Assembly: GCF_003367395.1 (NCBI RefSeq)
Contig: NZ_CP031417.1
Span: 620,001 to 684,000, forward strand
Source: Pseudolabrys taiwanensis
Lineage (GTDB): Bacteria > Pseudomonadota > Alphaproteobacteria > Rhizobiales > Xanthobacteraceae
Direction of reading: 5' to 3'
DNA: 64,000 bases
Both the position numbers and the translations under genes were made by a program. This document shows, piece by piece, positions 47,530-55,932 of the stretch (position 1 is its first letter; each line of letters begins with the position of its first letter). Below the pieces are notes generated by a model. It was not told the DNA's origin, searched no databases, and worked only from the letters and a program-made list of their open reading frames with translations.

Positions 47530-48924
47530 ATGCCATCGATGATGCGGCTCCTTGTTCTGGCCTGCGGTCTGGTCGCGCTGTCCGCGCCGCCGCTGCTGGC
47601 GCAGGAGCGGCGGGTACCGACCCAGCCCGAGCTCGTCCTGTCCTATGCGCCGGTCGTGCAGCGCGTGTCGCCGGCCGTGGTCAACGTTTATGCCGCGCGC
47701 GTGGTGCAGCAGCGCAATCCGTTGTTCGACGATCCGATCTTCCGGCGCTTCTTCGGCGGCCCGGGAGGCGGTCCCAGCCAGTTGCAGCGCTCGCTGGGGT
47801 CCGGCGTTATCGTCGACAGTTCGGGGCTCATTGTCACCAACAACCATGTGATCGAAGGCGCCGACGAGGTGAAAGTCTCGCTCGCCGACAAGCGTGAGTT
47901 CGAAGCGAGCGTCGTGCTCAAGGATCAGCGCACCGATCTCGCCGTGCTGCGCATCAAGGACGGCAACACGCATTTTCCGTTCCTCGATTTCGCCAACTCC
48001 GACGCGCTGCAAGTCGGCGATGTCGTATTGGCCATCGGTAACCCGTTCGGCGTCGGCCAGACGGTAACGCACGGCATCGTCTCGGCGCTGGCGCGCACGC
48101 AGGTCGGTATCACCGACTATCAGTTCTTCATCCAGACCGACGCTGCGATCAATCCGGGCAATTCGGGCGGCGCGCTGGTCGATCTCGCGGGCAAGCTCGT
48201 CGGCATCAATACAGCGATCTTCTCACGCTCCGGCGGCTCGCAGGGTGTCGGCTTTGCCATTCCCGCCAACATGGTGCGTGTTGTCGTCGCCTCGGCCAAG
48301 AGCGGCGGCGGCGCGGTGAAACGGCCGTGGCTCGGCGCCAAGCTGCAGGTGATCACCCCCGATATTGCCGAGAGCATGGGCCTCAAACGTCCGGCCGGCG
48401 CGCTCGTCGCCAATGTGCTGCCCGGCGGACCGGCGGCGCAGGGGGGACTGAAGGCGGGCGACATCATCGTCTCGGTGGACGGCCAGGACGTCGACGACCC
48501 CAATGCCTTCGACTACCGCTTCGCCACCAAGCCGCTCGGCGGCAAAGCGCAGCTCGGCATCGAGCGCGGTGGCAAGCCGCAATCCGTCTCGGTCGCGCTG
48601 ATAACCGCACCGGACACGCCGCGCGAGGAGATCACCATCCGCTCGCGCTCGCCGTTCTTCGGCGCCAAGGTCGCGAATTTGTCGCCGGCGCTCGCCGATG
48701 AATTGCGTCTCAACAGCGACGAGGGCGTCGTCATCCTCGACGTCGATCAAGGCTCGTATGCGAGCAATCTCGGTTTCCAGCGCGGCGACGTGATCCTCGA
48801 GGTCAACGGCGAGAAGATCGCCAAGACCGGCGATCTCGCGCGCGCCAGCGATCGGCAGAGCCGGACATGGCGTATCCAGCTTCTGCGCGGCGGGCAGAAG
48901 ATTTCCGCGGTGTTCGGTGGATGA
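47530..48924 (+). CDS. Periplasmic HtrA/Deg-type serine protease with two PDZ domains
   Basis: Envelope quality-control protease. The 464-residue protein has a signal peptide ending ALSAPPLLA, then a trypsin-like domain with the triad His106 (TNNHVIEG), Asp136 (RTDLAVLRI) and Ser212 (GNSGGAL). Two PDZ domains follow: one with LPGGPAAQGGLKAGDIIVSVDG, the second near the C-terminus (YASNLGFQRGDVILEVNG). GAGGAG lies 12 bases before the ATG. Its stop overlaps the start of a small membrane protein gene (ATGA). DegP and DegQ types cannot be told apart here. Confidence 0.95.
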   Translation: MPSMMRLLVLACGLVALSAPPLLAQERRVPTQPELVLSYAPVVQRVSPAVVNVYAARVVQQRNPLFDDPIFRRFFGGPGGGPSQLQRSLGSGVIVDSSGLIVTNNHVIEGADEVKVSLADKREFEASVVLKDQRTDLAVLRIKDGNTHFPFLDFANSDALQVGDVVLAIGNPFGVGQTVTHGIVSALARTQVGITDYQFFIQTDAAINPGNSGGALVDLAGKLVGINTAIFSRSGGSQGVGFAIPANMVRVVVASAKSGGGAVKRPWLGAKLQVITPDIAESMGLKRPAGALVANVLPGGPAAQGGLKAGDIIVSVDGQDVDDPNAFDYRFATKPLGGKAQLGIERGGKPQSVSVALITAPDTPREEITIRSRSPFFGAKVANLSPALADELRLNSDEGVVILDVDQGSYASNLGFQRGDVILEVNGEKIAKTGDLARASDRQSRTWRIQLLRGGQKISAVFGG

Positions 48925-49304
48925 GCGCCATGGGAGCGCATGTCGTCGGGCTGAGCGAGAGGCGGCGGCTCGGCGCCTGGTCTTTCTGGATTTCGCTCGC
49001 GACGCTCGTTGTCACGGTGGTGCTGGCGGCCGTGTACGCCAAGCCGCTCGTTGAGGCCTATGTGGATGCCGGCGAGCCGTCATTCGGCGGTCGCGTCCGG
49101 TCCTTCGCCAGCGTGGTACTACCGTTCTGGCTGACATTTGCGGCGCCTGTTCTTTTTCTGGCGAGTCTTTTGACGGGCGTGGCCGGTTTGCTGCGGCGGG
49201 GGGACAGGCGGGCGCTCGCAGGGGTCGGGATTTTGGTGACTTTGATAGGCTTCGCCGTGATCGCGCTGCTGTTCGGGTTGGCTCAGCCGGTCGCTCAGGG
49301 CTGA
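48921..49304 (+). CDS. Small membrane protein of unknown function, coupled to the HtrA gene
   Basis: I do not recognise the family. The 127-residue product starts at the ATG overlapping the protease stop. Three hydrophobic helices are visible: about residues 22-40 (FWISLATLVVTVVLAAVYA), 66-87 (VVLPFWLTFAAPVLFLASLL), and 101-121 (VGILVTLIGFAVIALLFGLA). The periplasmic/cytoplasmic loops are short. Translational coupling to HtrA suggests a role at the inner membrane in envelope stress; this is inference from position. Confidence 0.75.
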   Translation: MSAMGAHVVGLSERRRLGAWSFWISLATLVVTVVLAAVYAKPLVEAYVDAGEPSFGGRVRSFASVVLPFWLTFAAPVLFLASLLTGVAGLLRRGDRRALAGVGILVTLIGFAVIALLFGLAQPVAQG

Positions 49305-49341
49305 CTTGCGATGGCGTTCGGCATGCCCCACCTTGATCGCG

Positions 49342-50667
49342 ATGGCTAAAAATCCCGCGCCCAATTTGTTCGCCGCCGCCGGGCTGGATGCGGACGCGCC
49401 GCGTCCGCTTGCCGACAAGCTGCGGCCGCAAAAGTTGTCCGAGGTCGTGGGGCAGGACCACTTGCTCGGTCCTGACGGCGTGCTCACGCGCATGCTAGAG
49501 ACGCGTTCGCTCGGCTCGCTGATCTTCTGGGGACCGCCAGGCACCGGCAAGACCACCGTGGCGCGGTTATTGGCACAGGCCACCGATCTGCATTTCGAAC
49601 AGATCTCGGCGATCTTCACCGGTGTTGCCGATCTCAAGCGCGTGTTCGAGGAGGCGCGCCGCCGCCGCGAGATGGGGCAGGGCACGCTGCTGTTCGTCGA
49701 CGAGGTGCATCGCTTCAACAGAGCGCAGCAGGACAGCTTCCTGCCGGTGATGGAAGACGGCACCATCGTGCTGATCGGCGCGACGACGGAGAATCCGTCC
49801 TTCGAGCTCAATGCGGCGCTTCTGTCGCGCGCGCGTGTGCTGGTGTTCAAGTCGCTCGGCGCAGATGCGGTCGAGCAACTGCTCAAACGCGCCGAGCAGA
49901 TCGAAGGCAAGCCGCTTCCGCTCGACGGGAATGCGCGTCTGATGCTGGCCGGCATGGCCGATGGCGATGGCCGCGCCTCGCTCACCCTCGCCGAAGAAGT
50001 CTGGCGCGCTGCACGCCCGGGCGAGATATTCGATGGCGTCAAGCTGCAGGAGATCGTGCAGCGGCGCGCGCCGCTCTACGACAAGAGCCAGGATGGCCAT
50101 TACAATCTCATCTCCGCGCTGCACAAATCGGTCCGCGGCTCCGATCCCGATGCGGCGCTCTATTATCTCTGCCGTATGTTGGACGCGGGCGAACCGCCGC
50201 TCTACATCGCGCGCCGCGTCGTGCGCATGGCGATCGAGGACATAGGGCTCGCCGATCCGCAGGCGATGATCATCGCCAACGCCGCCAAGGAGACTTACGA
50301 CTTTCTCGGCTCGCCCGAGGGCGAACTCGCCATCGCACAGGCGGTGATCTATTGCGCCACCGCGCCGAAGTCGAACGCCGGCTATGTCGCCTACAATACC
50401 GCGATGGAGGTCGCCAAGCGCGGCGGGTCGCTCTTACCGCCCAAGCACATCCTCAATGCGCCCACGGGCCTGATGAAGGACGAAGGCTACGGTCGCGGTT
50501 ATGCCTACGACCACGATCAGGAAGAAGCTTTCTCGGGACAGAGCTACTTCCCCGAAGCGCTGCCGCGTCAACAGTTCTACAATCCGGTCGAACGCGGATT
50601 CGAACGTGAAATCAGAAAGCGACTGGATTACTGGGCGAAGCTGAGGAAGGAACGGGGCGGGGCATGA
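49342..50667 (+). CDS. rarA: Replication-associated recombination protein A (RarA/MgsA, AAA+ ATPase)
   Basis: AAA+ protein acting at stalled forks, related to clamp loaders and WRNIP1. The 441-residue product has LRPQKLSEVVGQDHLLGPDG, Walker A WGPPGTGKTT, Walker B LLFVDEVHRFN, sensor 1 IGATTENPSFELN and the C-terminal tetramerisation domain with ALYYLCRMLDAGEPPLYIAR. The ATG at 49342 (MAKNPAPNLF) fits relatives; a frame from 49306 adds 12 unmatched residues. Its stop overlaps the next gene by ATGA. Confidence 0.95.
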   Translation: MAKNPAPNLFAAAGLDADAPRPLADKLRPQKLSEVVGQDHLLGPDGVLTRMLETRSLGSLIFWGPPGTGKTTVARLLAQATDLHFEQISAIFTGVADLKRVFEEARRRREMGQGTLLFVDEVHRFNRAQQDSFLPVMEDGTIVLIGATTENPSFELNAALLSRARVLVFKSLGADAVEQLLKRAEQIEGKPLPLDGNARLMLAGMADGDGRASLTLAEEVWRAARPGEIFDGVKLQEIVQRRAPLYDKSQDGHYNLISALHKSVRGSDPDAALYYLCRMLDAGEPPLYIARRVVRMAIEDIGLADPQAMIIANAAKETYDFLGSPEGELAIAQAVIYCATAPKSNAGYVAYNTAMEVAKRGGSLLPPKHILNAPTGLMKDEGYGRGYAYDHDQEEAFSGQSYFPEALPRQQFYNPVERGFEREIRKRLDYWAKLRKERGGA

Positions 50668-51023
50668 GCCTCAGGCGGGGGGCGGCAGCGGCCGCGATGG
50701 CGCTGATGTCGTGCCAGGCACTCGCGGCGCAGCCGGACGAGAAGGTGACCGGCCGTTGGGCTGTCGATCAGGACGCCTGCTCGGGCTTTTCCCTTTCGGC
50801 CGAACGCATGCCGCTGGTGGTGACGGATTATGCGGTGCGCTGGCGGGGCGATTCCTGCCGCATCGCGCGTATGTACAAAACCGGTCACGACGTGCACATC
50901 CAGGCCCTGTGCTGGGGCGAGGCGGGCGAGCGCTCGGTGCCGGTATCGCTCACGCCGCATGCCGGCAAACTGTTATTGCGCTGGGACCGGGTGAACTCCG
51001 GCGATCTCAAGCGCTGCGAATGA
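50664..51023 (+). CDS. Secreted hypothetical protein
   Basis: Unrecognised family. The 119-residue product has a signal peptide (RRGAAAAAMALMSCQALAA, cleavage near QPDE). The mature part has four Cys (in QDACSG, GDSCRI, ALCWGE and the penultimate KRCE), enough for two disulfides, and a GRWAVDQDACSG opening seen in small periplasmic proteins. Starts inside the rarA stop, so the two are coupled, yet a shared function is not obvious. Confidence 0.7.
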   Translation: MSLRRGAAAAAMALMSCQALAAQPDEKVTGRWAVDQDACSGFSLSAERMPLVVTDYAVRWRGDSCRIARMYKTGHDVHIQALCWGEAGERSVPVSLTPHAGKLLLRWDRVNSGDLKRCE

Positions 51024-51036
51024 GAAAGAATAGCCA

Positions 51037-52779
51037 ATGAAACGCGGTAAAGGCGGCGGCCCCAGGCAGCCGGGCGGTGGACGGCGCGAGGCGGGCCCCC
51101 GGCAGCAGCAGCGGGGCACACGCGGCGCCGCGCGTCTCGGTGGCGGCGGTCGGCCGCGTTCACGCGACGACGAGGGGCGTCCGCTGCGGCACGGCGATGA
51201 GCGCCCTGCGGGGCGTCCAGGACGCGGCTCATCTGGGCACGGCGCCGGCCGCGGACGGCCCCCACGCGCCGCCCAGGGCGAGGGCGGGCCCTCTTTCTTC
51301 CGCAAGTCCGGAGGAGCTGGCCGTGGGTTCGGCGAAGGGCGCTCTCCTGACCGGCGTGACGAGGGCCGTGGCGAGGGCCGCGGCCGCCCGCAGGGCGAAC
51401 GAAAGCCGGCACGGTTTGGCGAGGATCGGCGGCCGCCGCGATTCAACGACGAACGGCCGCTTCGGCGGCACGATCGCGACGACGAGCGCCGTCCGCCCCG
51501 CTGGCGGGACGATGAGCGGCCCGCAGGCCGTCACGCCGAGGGCCGGAACGGCGGGGGACGCGGCCGCGGGTTGGCCGAGGAAAGCAGCCGCGGGCCGTCC
51601 CGTCGCGGGCCCAAGCGCGAGGGTGGGCGTTCCTTTGGACGCGGCGCCGAGGAACGGCGCGAGACTTATGCCAAGCCGCATCGGCCGGCGAAGCCGTCGG
51701 CCTTCGAGGGCCGACCGCGCCGGCCGGCGCAGGACGAGAGCATGGAGCCCGCCGTGGCAGTTTCGCCGGCGCTCGCCGAAGCCACCAAGGTGCAGACTGT
51801 CACGGTCTCGCGTGACGAGGACGGCATGCGCGTCGACCGCTTCTTCGAAGCGCGCTTTCCCGGCCTGTCGTTCAGCCACATCCAGCGCATCGTTCGCAAA
51901 GGCGAGGTGCGTCTCGACGGCAAGCGCACCGAACCGAAGGCGCGGCTCAGCGTCGGCCAGCAGCTCCGCATTCCGCCGCTGAAGGTCGAGGCACCGCCGC
52001 CGCGTCCCGATGCTCCACAAGCGCAACACGACCGGGCTTTCATCAAGTCGATCACGCTTTACGAAGACGACGACGTGATGGTGCTCAACAAGCCCATGGG
52101 CCTCGCCGTGCAGGGCGGCTCCGGCACGACGCGCCACATCGACGGCCTCCTGGGCTCGTTGCGCGGGCCGCATCCCGACGCGCAACGGCCGCGCCTTGTG
52201 CACCGTCTCGATAAGGATACTGCCGGCTGTCTGCTCGTCGCGAAAACGCGCTTTGCCGCGGCCGCACTTGCCAAGACCTTCCGCTCGCGTTCGGCGCGCA
52301 AGATCTACTGGGCACTGGTCGCCGGCGTGCCGAAGCCGCGTCAGGGCCGCATCTCGACCTATCTCACCAAGCAGGAGGTCGAGGAAGACTCCTTCATGCG
52401 CGTCGCCGAGCATGGCGAGAAGGATGCTGTGCACGCCGTCACGTATTACGCCGTGGTGGACACTTCGGCGCAGAAACTCGCCTGGCTGTCTCTGAAGCCA
52501 GTCACCGGCCGCACGCATCAACTGCGCGCGCACATGGCGCATGTCGGCAATCCGATCGTCGGCGATCCCAAATACTTTAACATCGAGAATTGGGAATTGC
52601 CGGGCGGTATCCAGAACAAGCTGCATCTGTTGGCGCGCCGCATTGCCGTGCCGCATCCGCGCGGCGGTACGATCGATGTATCGGCGCCGCTGCCGCCGCA
52701 CATGGAGCAGTCGTGGAACCTGCTCGGCTTCGACGTAAAGCGGTACGATCCGATCGAGGATGCGCCGGAAGAAGAGTAA
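51037..52779 (+). CDS. RluC/RluD-family 23S rRNA pseudouridine synthase with long Arg/Gly-rich N-terminus
   Basis: Isomerises uridines in 23S rRNA. The catalytic part is standard: an S4 RNA-binding domain (about residues 258-312, FSHIQRIVRKGEVRLDGKR), then the synthase with VLNKPMGLAVQGG, HRLDKDTAGCLL holding the catalytic Asp392, and GRTHQLRAHM. The first 230 or so residues are extraordinary: low-complexity Arg, Gly, Pro, Asp and Glu with RGG-like runs and repeated DDERP blocks, certainly disordered. Ordinary RluC/D proteins are 300-330 residues. Bradyrhizobial relatives also have basic extensions, but this is long. Overall 580 residues from the ATG at 51037. Confidence 0.92.
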   Translation: MKRGKGGGPRQPGGGRREAGPRQQQRGTRGAARLGGGGRPRSRDDEGRPLRHGDERPAGRPGRGSSGHGAGRGRPPRAAQGEGGPSFFRKSGGAGRGFGEGRSPDRRDEGRGEGRGRPQGERKPARFGEDRRPPRFNDERPLRRHDRDDERRPPRWRDDERPAGRHAEGRNGGGRGRGLAEESSRGPSRRGPKREGGRSFGRGAEERRETYAKPHRPAKPSAFEGRPRRPAQDESMEPAVAVSPALAEATKVQTVTVSRDEDGMRVDRFFEARFPGLSFSHIQRIVRKGEVRLDGKRTEPKARLSVGQQLRIPPLKVEAPPPRPDAPQAQHDRAFIKSITLYEDDDVMVLNKPMGLAVQGGSGTTRHIDGLLGSLRGPHPDAQRPRLVHRLDKDTAGCLLVAKTRFAAAALAKTFRSRSARKIYWALVAGVPKPRQGRISTYLTKQEVEEDSFMRVAEHGEKDAVHAVTYYAVVDTSAQKLAWLSLKPVTGRTHQLRAHMAHVGNPIVGDPKYFNIENWELPGGIQNKLHLLARRIAVPHPRGGTIDVSAPLPPHMEQSWNLLGFDVKRYDPIEDAPEEE

Positions 52780-52866
52780 CGCGATTGTCAGGCTGCGGGA
52801 CGTCGCAGCCTCTCGTCTTGCGTGCTCGGCGTCGCCATCTGTCGCGGAGGGGTGAAGGCGAGCCGG

Positions 52867-53283
52867 ATGCAGGGTTTGTTACGAGCAGTTGTCGTTGTTG
52901 CGTTCGCGGTGTCCGCCGTGACGCTGGCGCATGCGCAAACGGCGGACCCCAACATCGTTCACGTCGCGCCATTACCGCTTGGTCCGCCGGGGCCTCAACC
53001 CGGGCTGCCGCCGGCCTATCAGTCGCCGCGCGGCACGGTAGAGCAGGTGCGGCCGGTCAAGCCACTGCGCGTGCCGCGTCACGGCGCGAGCGAACCGCCG
53101 CCGCCGATCATCAATCCGCAGACGGGCGTCGCATTGCCTAACATGCGAACCATTTCGCCGTCGGGGCCTGGCGGGCGCGAGACGTATCAGGATCGCGCGG
53201 CGCGCTGTGCACATCAGGCCGGCGCCTATGGCGCCAATGCCGGCGACCGCAACACCTATATCAACAATTGCATTAATCAGTGA
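52867..53283 (+). CDS. Secreted Pro-rich hypothetical protein
   Basis: Not recognised. From the ATG at 52867 the product is 138 residues: a signal peptide (LLRAVVVVAFAVSAVTLAHA), then a Pro-rich stretch (PLPLGPPGPQPGLPPAYQSP). The C-terminus is YQDRAARCAHQAGAYGANAG and ends in NTYINNCINQ, with two Cys that could pair. This C-terminal pattern is seen in small alphaproteobacterial periplasmic proteins. A GTG start at 52822 is less likely because it would spoil the signal peptide. Confidence 0.7.
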   Translation: MQGLLRAVVVVAFAVSAVTLAHAQTADPNIVHVAPLPLGPPGPQPGLPPAYQSPRGTVEQVRPVKPLRVPRHGASEPPPPIINPQTGVALPNMRTISPSGPGGRETYQDRAARCAHQAGAYGANAGDRNTYINNCINQ

Positions 53284-53337
53284 CCTAGTCCGTTCCCGGA
53301 GGTGCGAGGTGTTGCAAGCCTCGAGGGGGCGGCTGCC

Positions 53338-54192
53338 TCAAATCTCCTCCACGACCTGGGCGTAGGAGATCAGCGCAAACAGCGCCGTGCCGCCCACCAC
53401 GTTGCCGATGAGAACCGGCACGGCGAAATTGCCGACCATGTGCCACAGCGTCCAATCGCCGGCGAGCACCAGCAACCACGCTTCCATGCTGCCGGCGATG
53501 ATGTGGGTGAAGCCGCCGACCGCAATCAGCCAAGTCATGATGGTGATGACGGCGAGTTTCGAGGTCTCGGCGCTCGGCAGCATCCAAACCATGGCGGCGA
53601 TGAGGAAGCCGGACGCGATGCCGCGCAGGAGCATCTGCCACCACCCGATGTTCGTCAGAATGCGGCTGAGCTCCATCATTCCTTGATGGATATCCTCAGG
53701 CACTGCCGGGAGGTAGGTGCAGAAGATAGCGGCGAAAAGCGTGCCGGCGATATTGGCAAGCAGAACGATGGCCCATAGCCGCAACATCCGCCAGAGATTC
53801 TCGAGCGAGAGATCGTTCAGCACCGGCAGCACCACCGTGATGGTGCTCTCGGTGAAGAGTTGCTGCCGACCGAGCACGACGATGAGAAAGCCGATCGAGT
53901 AGCCGAAAGCCGCGATGAGGTCGCGCCACGGCGCGTCGGGAAGGTGTGTGTGCAACACCGCCTGGGCGAGAAGCGAAAAGCTGATCGAGAGGCCCGCTGC
54001 CACGCCCGACCACCAGAGAGAGAAAGCCGGGCGCTCCATCTCTTCGTCGCCCAGCCGTCGTACCACCTCGTAGATGACTGGCGTGCGCGGCGTCGACATC
54101 TCCTCGACATCTTCAACTTCGCGCTGCGAGATGCCGCGTGCGGCGCGGCGTTTGCCGGTGGATTGCTGCTTGCTGGAGCGGCGCTCGGTCAT
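53338..54192 (-). CDS. Formate/nitrite transporter family (FNT/YfdC-like) membrane protein
   Basis: Probable inner-membrane channel of the FNT fold. About 284 residues with an acidic/basic cytoplasmic N-terminus (about 60 residues) and six hydrophobic helices, including WWSGVAAGLSISFSLLAQAV and LGRQQLFTESTITVVLPVL, the motif seen in YfdC-type proteins. The centre GGFTHIIAGSMEAWLLVL corresponds to the second FNT half. Start is uncertain: ATG at 54192 or GTG at 54213, neither with a good ribosome site. Divergent from the ArsR gene. Substrate not predictable. Confidence 0.85.
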   Translation of the reverse strand: MTERRSSKQQSTGKRRAARGISQREVEDVEEMSTPRTPVIYEVVRRLGDEEMERPAFSLWWSGVAAGLSISFSLLAQAVLHTHLPDAPWRDLIAAFGYSIGFLIVVLGRQQLFTESTITVVLPVLNDLSLENLWRMLRLWAIVLLANIAGTLFAAIFCTYLPAVPEDIHQGMMELSRILTNIGWWQMLLRGIASGFLIAAMVWMLPSAETSKLAVITIMTWLIAVGGFTHIIAGSMEAWLLVLAGDWTLWHMVGNFAVPVLIGNVVGGTALFALISYAQVVEEI

Positions 54193-54249
54193 GGAGACGT
54201 GAACGTTGCCCACGGCGCCGGGTTCCCGCCTGGCCTTCGATGACTGCTC

Positions 54250-54278
54250 TTGACAGGCAACTAGATGGTTGCATATTA
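54250..54278 (+). promoter_or_regulatory. Promoter and operator of the ArsR-SRPBCC operon
   Basis: Consensus -35 TTGACA (54250-54255), 17-base spacer, -10 ATATTA (54273-54278), only 7 bases before the ATG of the ArsR gene. The spacer contains GCAAC-TAGATG-GTTGC (54257-54272), an inverted repeat well placed for a repressor that blocks polymerase. Confidence 0.7.
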
Positions 54279-54285
54279 GGCGGCG

Positions 54286-54615
54286 ATGGACGCGGTCTTC
54301 AAAGCGCTCGCGGATGCAAGCCGCCGGGAATTGCTCGACCGTTTGCGCGCCGAGAACGGCCTCACTCTGGGCCAGCTGTGCGAGCGGCTTGCCAAATCGG
54401 GCTCACCGATGACGCGGCAGGCGGTGAGCAAGCATCTCGCGATCCTCGAGGAGGCCAATCTGGTCGCGGCGGTCAAGCGTGGCCGCGAGAAGCTGCACTA
54501 TCTCAATCCAGTGCCGATCCACGAGATCGCAGAACGCTGGATCGGCAAGTTCGAACGTTCGCGGCTACAGGCGCTGAGTGACCTGAAAAAGGACCTGGAG
54601 GCGCATGATGAGTAA
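54286..54615 (+). CDS. ArsR-family transcriptional regulator
   Basis: Winged-helix repressor. The 109-residue protein begins MDAVFKALADASRRELLDRL, and has the recognition helix RQAVSKHLAILEEANLV and the wing RGREKLHYLNP. It lacks the CxC arsenic motif, and belongs to the branch always paired with SRPBCC/AHSA1 genes. Start is ATG at 54286 with no leader room. It overlaps the following SRPBCC gene by 11 bases. Confidence 0.93.
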   Translation: MDAVFKALADASRRELLDRLRAENGLTLGQLCERLAKSGSPMTRQAVSKHLAILEEANLVAAVKRGREKLHYLNPVPIHEIAERWIGKFERSRLQALSDLKKDLEAHDE

Positions 54616-55069
54616 ACCAAGTTTTGTCTACGTCACTTACATCCGCACAACACCCGAGGAGCTCTGGGCCGCGCTGACCGATCCGCGTACGATCCGCAGA
54701 TATTGGTTCGGCATGTCGGCCGAAAGCGACTTCAAGGCCGGCTCGCCGTGGCGGCTCAAGCTCGATGACGGCCGCGTCGCTGACGCAGGCGAGATACTGG
54801 AGGCAGATCCGCCTCGCCGCCTTGTAATCCGCTGGCGCAACGAGTTCAGGCCGGAGCTCAAAGCGGAAGGGTACTCGCGCTGCACGATGCAGATTGAGAT
54901 GGCCGACTACTACCCTGATTTCGGCGGCAAGGCGGCCAAGCTCACCATTCGTCACGAGATCGAAGGCGAGGGCGGCAAGTTCATCGAAGCGGTTTCCGGC
55001 GGTTGGCCGAAGGTTTTGTCGAATCTCAAGTCTCTGCTCGAGACCGGCGACGTGGCGTTCAAGGAGTAA
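54605..55069 (+). CDS. SRPBCC (AHSA1-like) domain protein, copy 1
   Basis: Predicted small-molecule-binding helix-grip protein. The 154-residue product has VYVTYIRTTPEELWAALTDP at the start, then RRYWFGMSAESDFKAGSPW and the C-terminal helix GGWPKVLSNLKSLLETG. It overlaps the ArsR gene by 11 bases, the usual regulator-SRPBCC pairing. Two ATG codons in a row allow a start at 54605 or 54608. Confidence 0.9.
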   Translation: MMSKPSFVYVTYIRTTPEELWAALTDPRTIRRYWFGMSAESDFKAGSPWRLKLDDGRVADAGEILEADPPRRLVIRWRNEFRPELKAEGYSRCTMQIEMADYYPDFGGKAAKLTIRHEIEGEGGKFIEAVSGGWPKVLSNLKSLLETGDVAFKE

Positions 55070-55073
55070 GCCG

Positions 55074-55277
55074 ATGACCAGGCCACATTCGTCTGTGTCA
55101 CCTCGGCTGACCGTCGTGCACAACGAGTTCGGCGACGGTCGCAAGATCTTCGGCTTGGTCAGCAAGGGATGGCCTGCGGCGTTATCGAGCCTGAAGTCGT
55201 ATCTGGAAACAGGCTGCGGTCTACAACCGTCGTGGGATGAAGAGGCGGCCAAACGAGCGGCAGCGGAGGCCCAATGA
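55074..55277 (+). pseudogene. Truncated SRPBCC copy, only the C-terminal helix left
   Basis: A 67-codon frame starts with MTRPHSSVSP; its residues 31-47 (KGWPAALSSLKSYLETG) match the last helix of the SRPBCC copies on both sides. The fold's beta-sheet part is absent. The start lies 4 bases after the first copy and the stop overlaps the next gene by ATGA, so it may still be translated and couple the two. It looks like an internal deletion in a former tandem copy. Confidence 0.65.
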
Positions 55278-55804
55278 CAGACGCAGCCTCGTTCGTACCG
55301 AAGACCGTTTACGTCACCTATATCGCAGCCGCCCCCGAACAGATTTGGCAGGCGCTGACGGATCCCGCATTCACGCGGCACTATTTCAGTGGCTTCGCCG
55401 TCGACGTCGAGCCGCGCGCCGATGGCCACTTCGGCCTGCTGTATCCCGACGGTCGCGTTCATATCGCCGGCCGTGTACTTGAATGGTCACCGCCGCGACG
55501 ATTTTCCTGCACGTGGGTGGTAGAGGGCATGCAAGGTTTTGACGAATTGCCCGAATGCATCGTGACGTACGAGATCGAGCAGGCGGGTGGCAGCTGCAAG
55601 CTGACCATGACCGAGTCTCATTCCTGGGACGTGCCAGAGGCTATCCTGGCCGGCGGCCGCGCCGGCTGGCCGGCGATATTGTCCAGCCTCAAGAGCCTGC
55701 TCGAGACCGGCAACGCACTCGCGATCGCGATGGCGCCCCCACCGGACTTCATCGAGGCAGTCGCGCGCGCGGTGGCGGAGAAGCCGTGGCTTAGATCCAG
55801 GTAG
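55274..55804 (+). CDS. SRPBCC (AHSA1-like) domain protein, copy 2
   Basis: The 176-residue product has the same architecture as the first copy: VYVTYIAAAPEQIWQALTDP, then HYFSGFAVDVEPRADGHFGL, VLEWSPPRRFSCTW and the C-terminal helix AGWPAILSSLKSLLETG, followed by a 25-residue tail. It overlaps the truncated copy by ATGA. The pair shares clear similarity, so they arose by tandem duplication. Confidence 0.9.
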   Translation: MTDAASFVPKTVYVTYIAAAPEQIWQALTDPAFTRHYFSGFAVDVEPRADGHFGLLYPDGRVHIAGRVLEWSPPRRFSCTWVVEGMQGFDELPECIVTYEIEQAGGSCKLTMTESHSWDVPEAILAGGRAGWPAILSSLKSLLETGNALAIAMAPPPDFIEAVARAVAEKPWLRSR

Positions 55805-55932
55805 TGTCCGGATGCCTCCAATCCGCACGAAAAGTTTGGACATCTGGCGTGCGCTGCTGTGCCGAGTTCCACGATCTGCTAAAGGCTGACGCTTCGTGGC
55901 GGTGACTCGCCACCTTGAGTCGCAGCCCTTTG

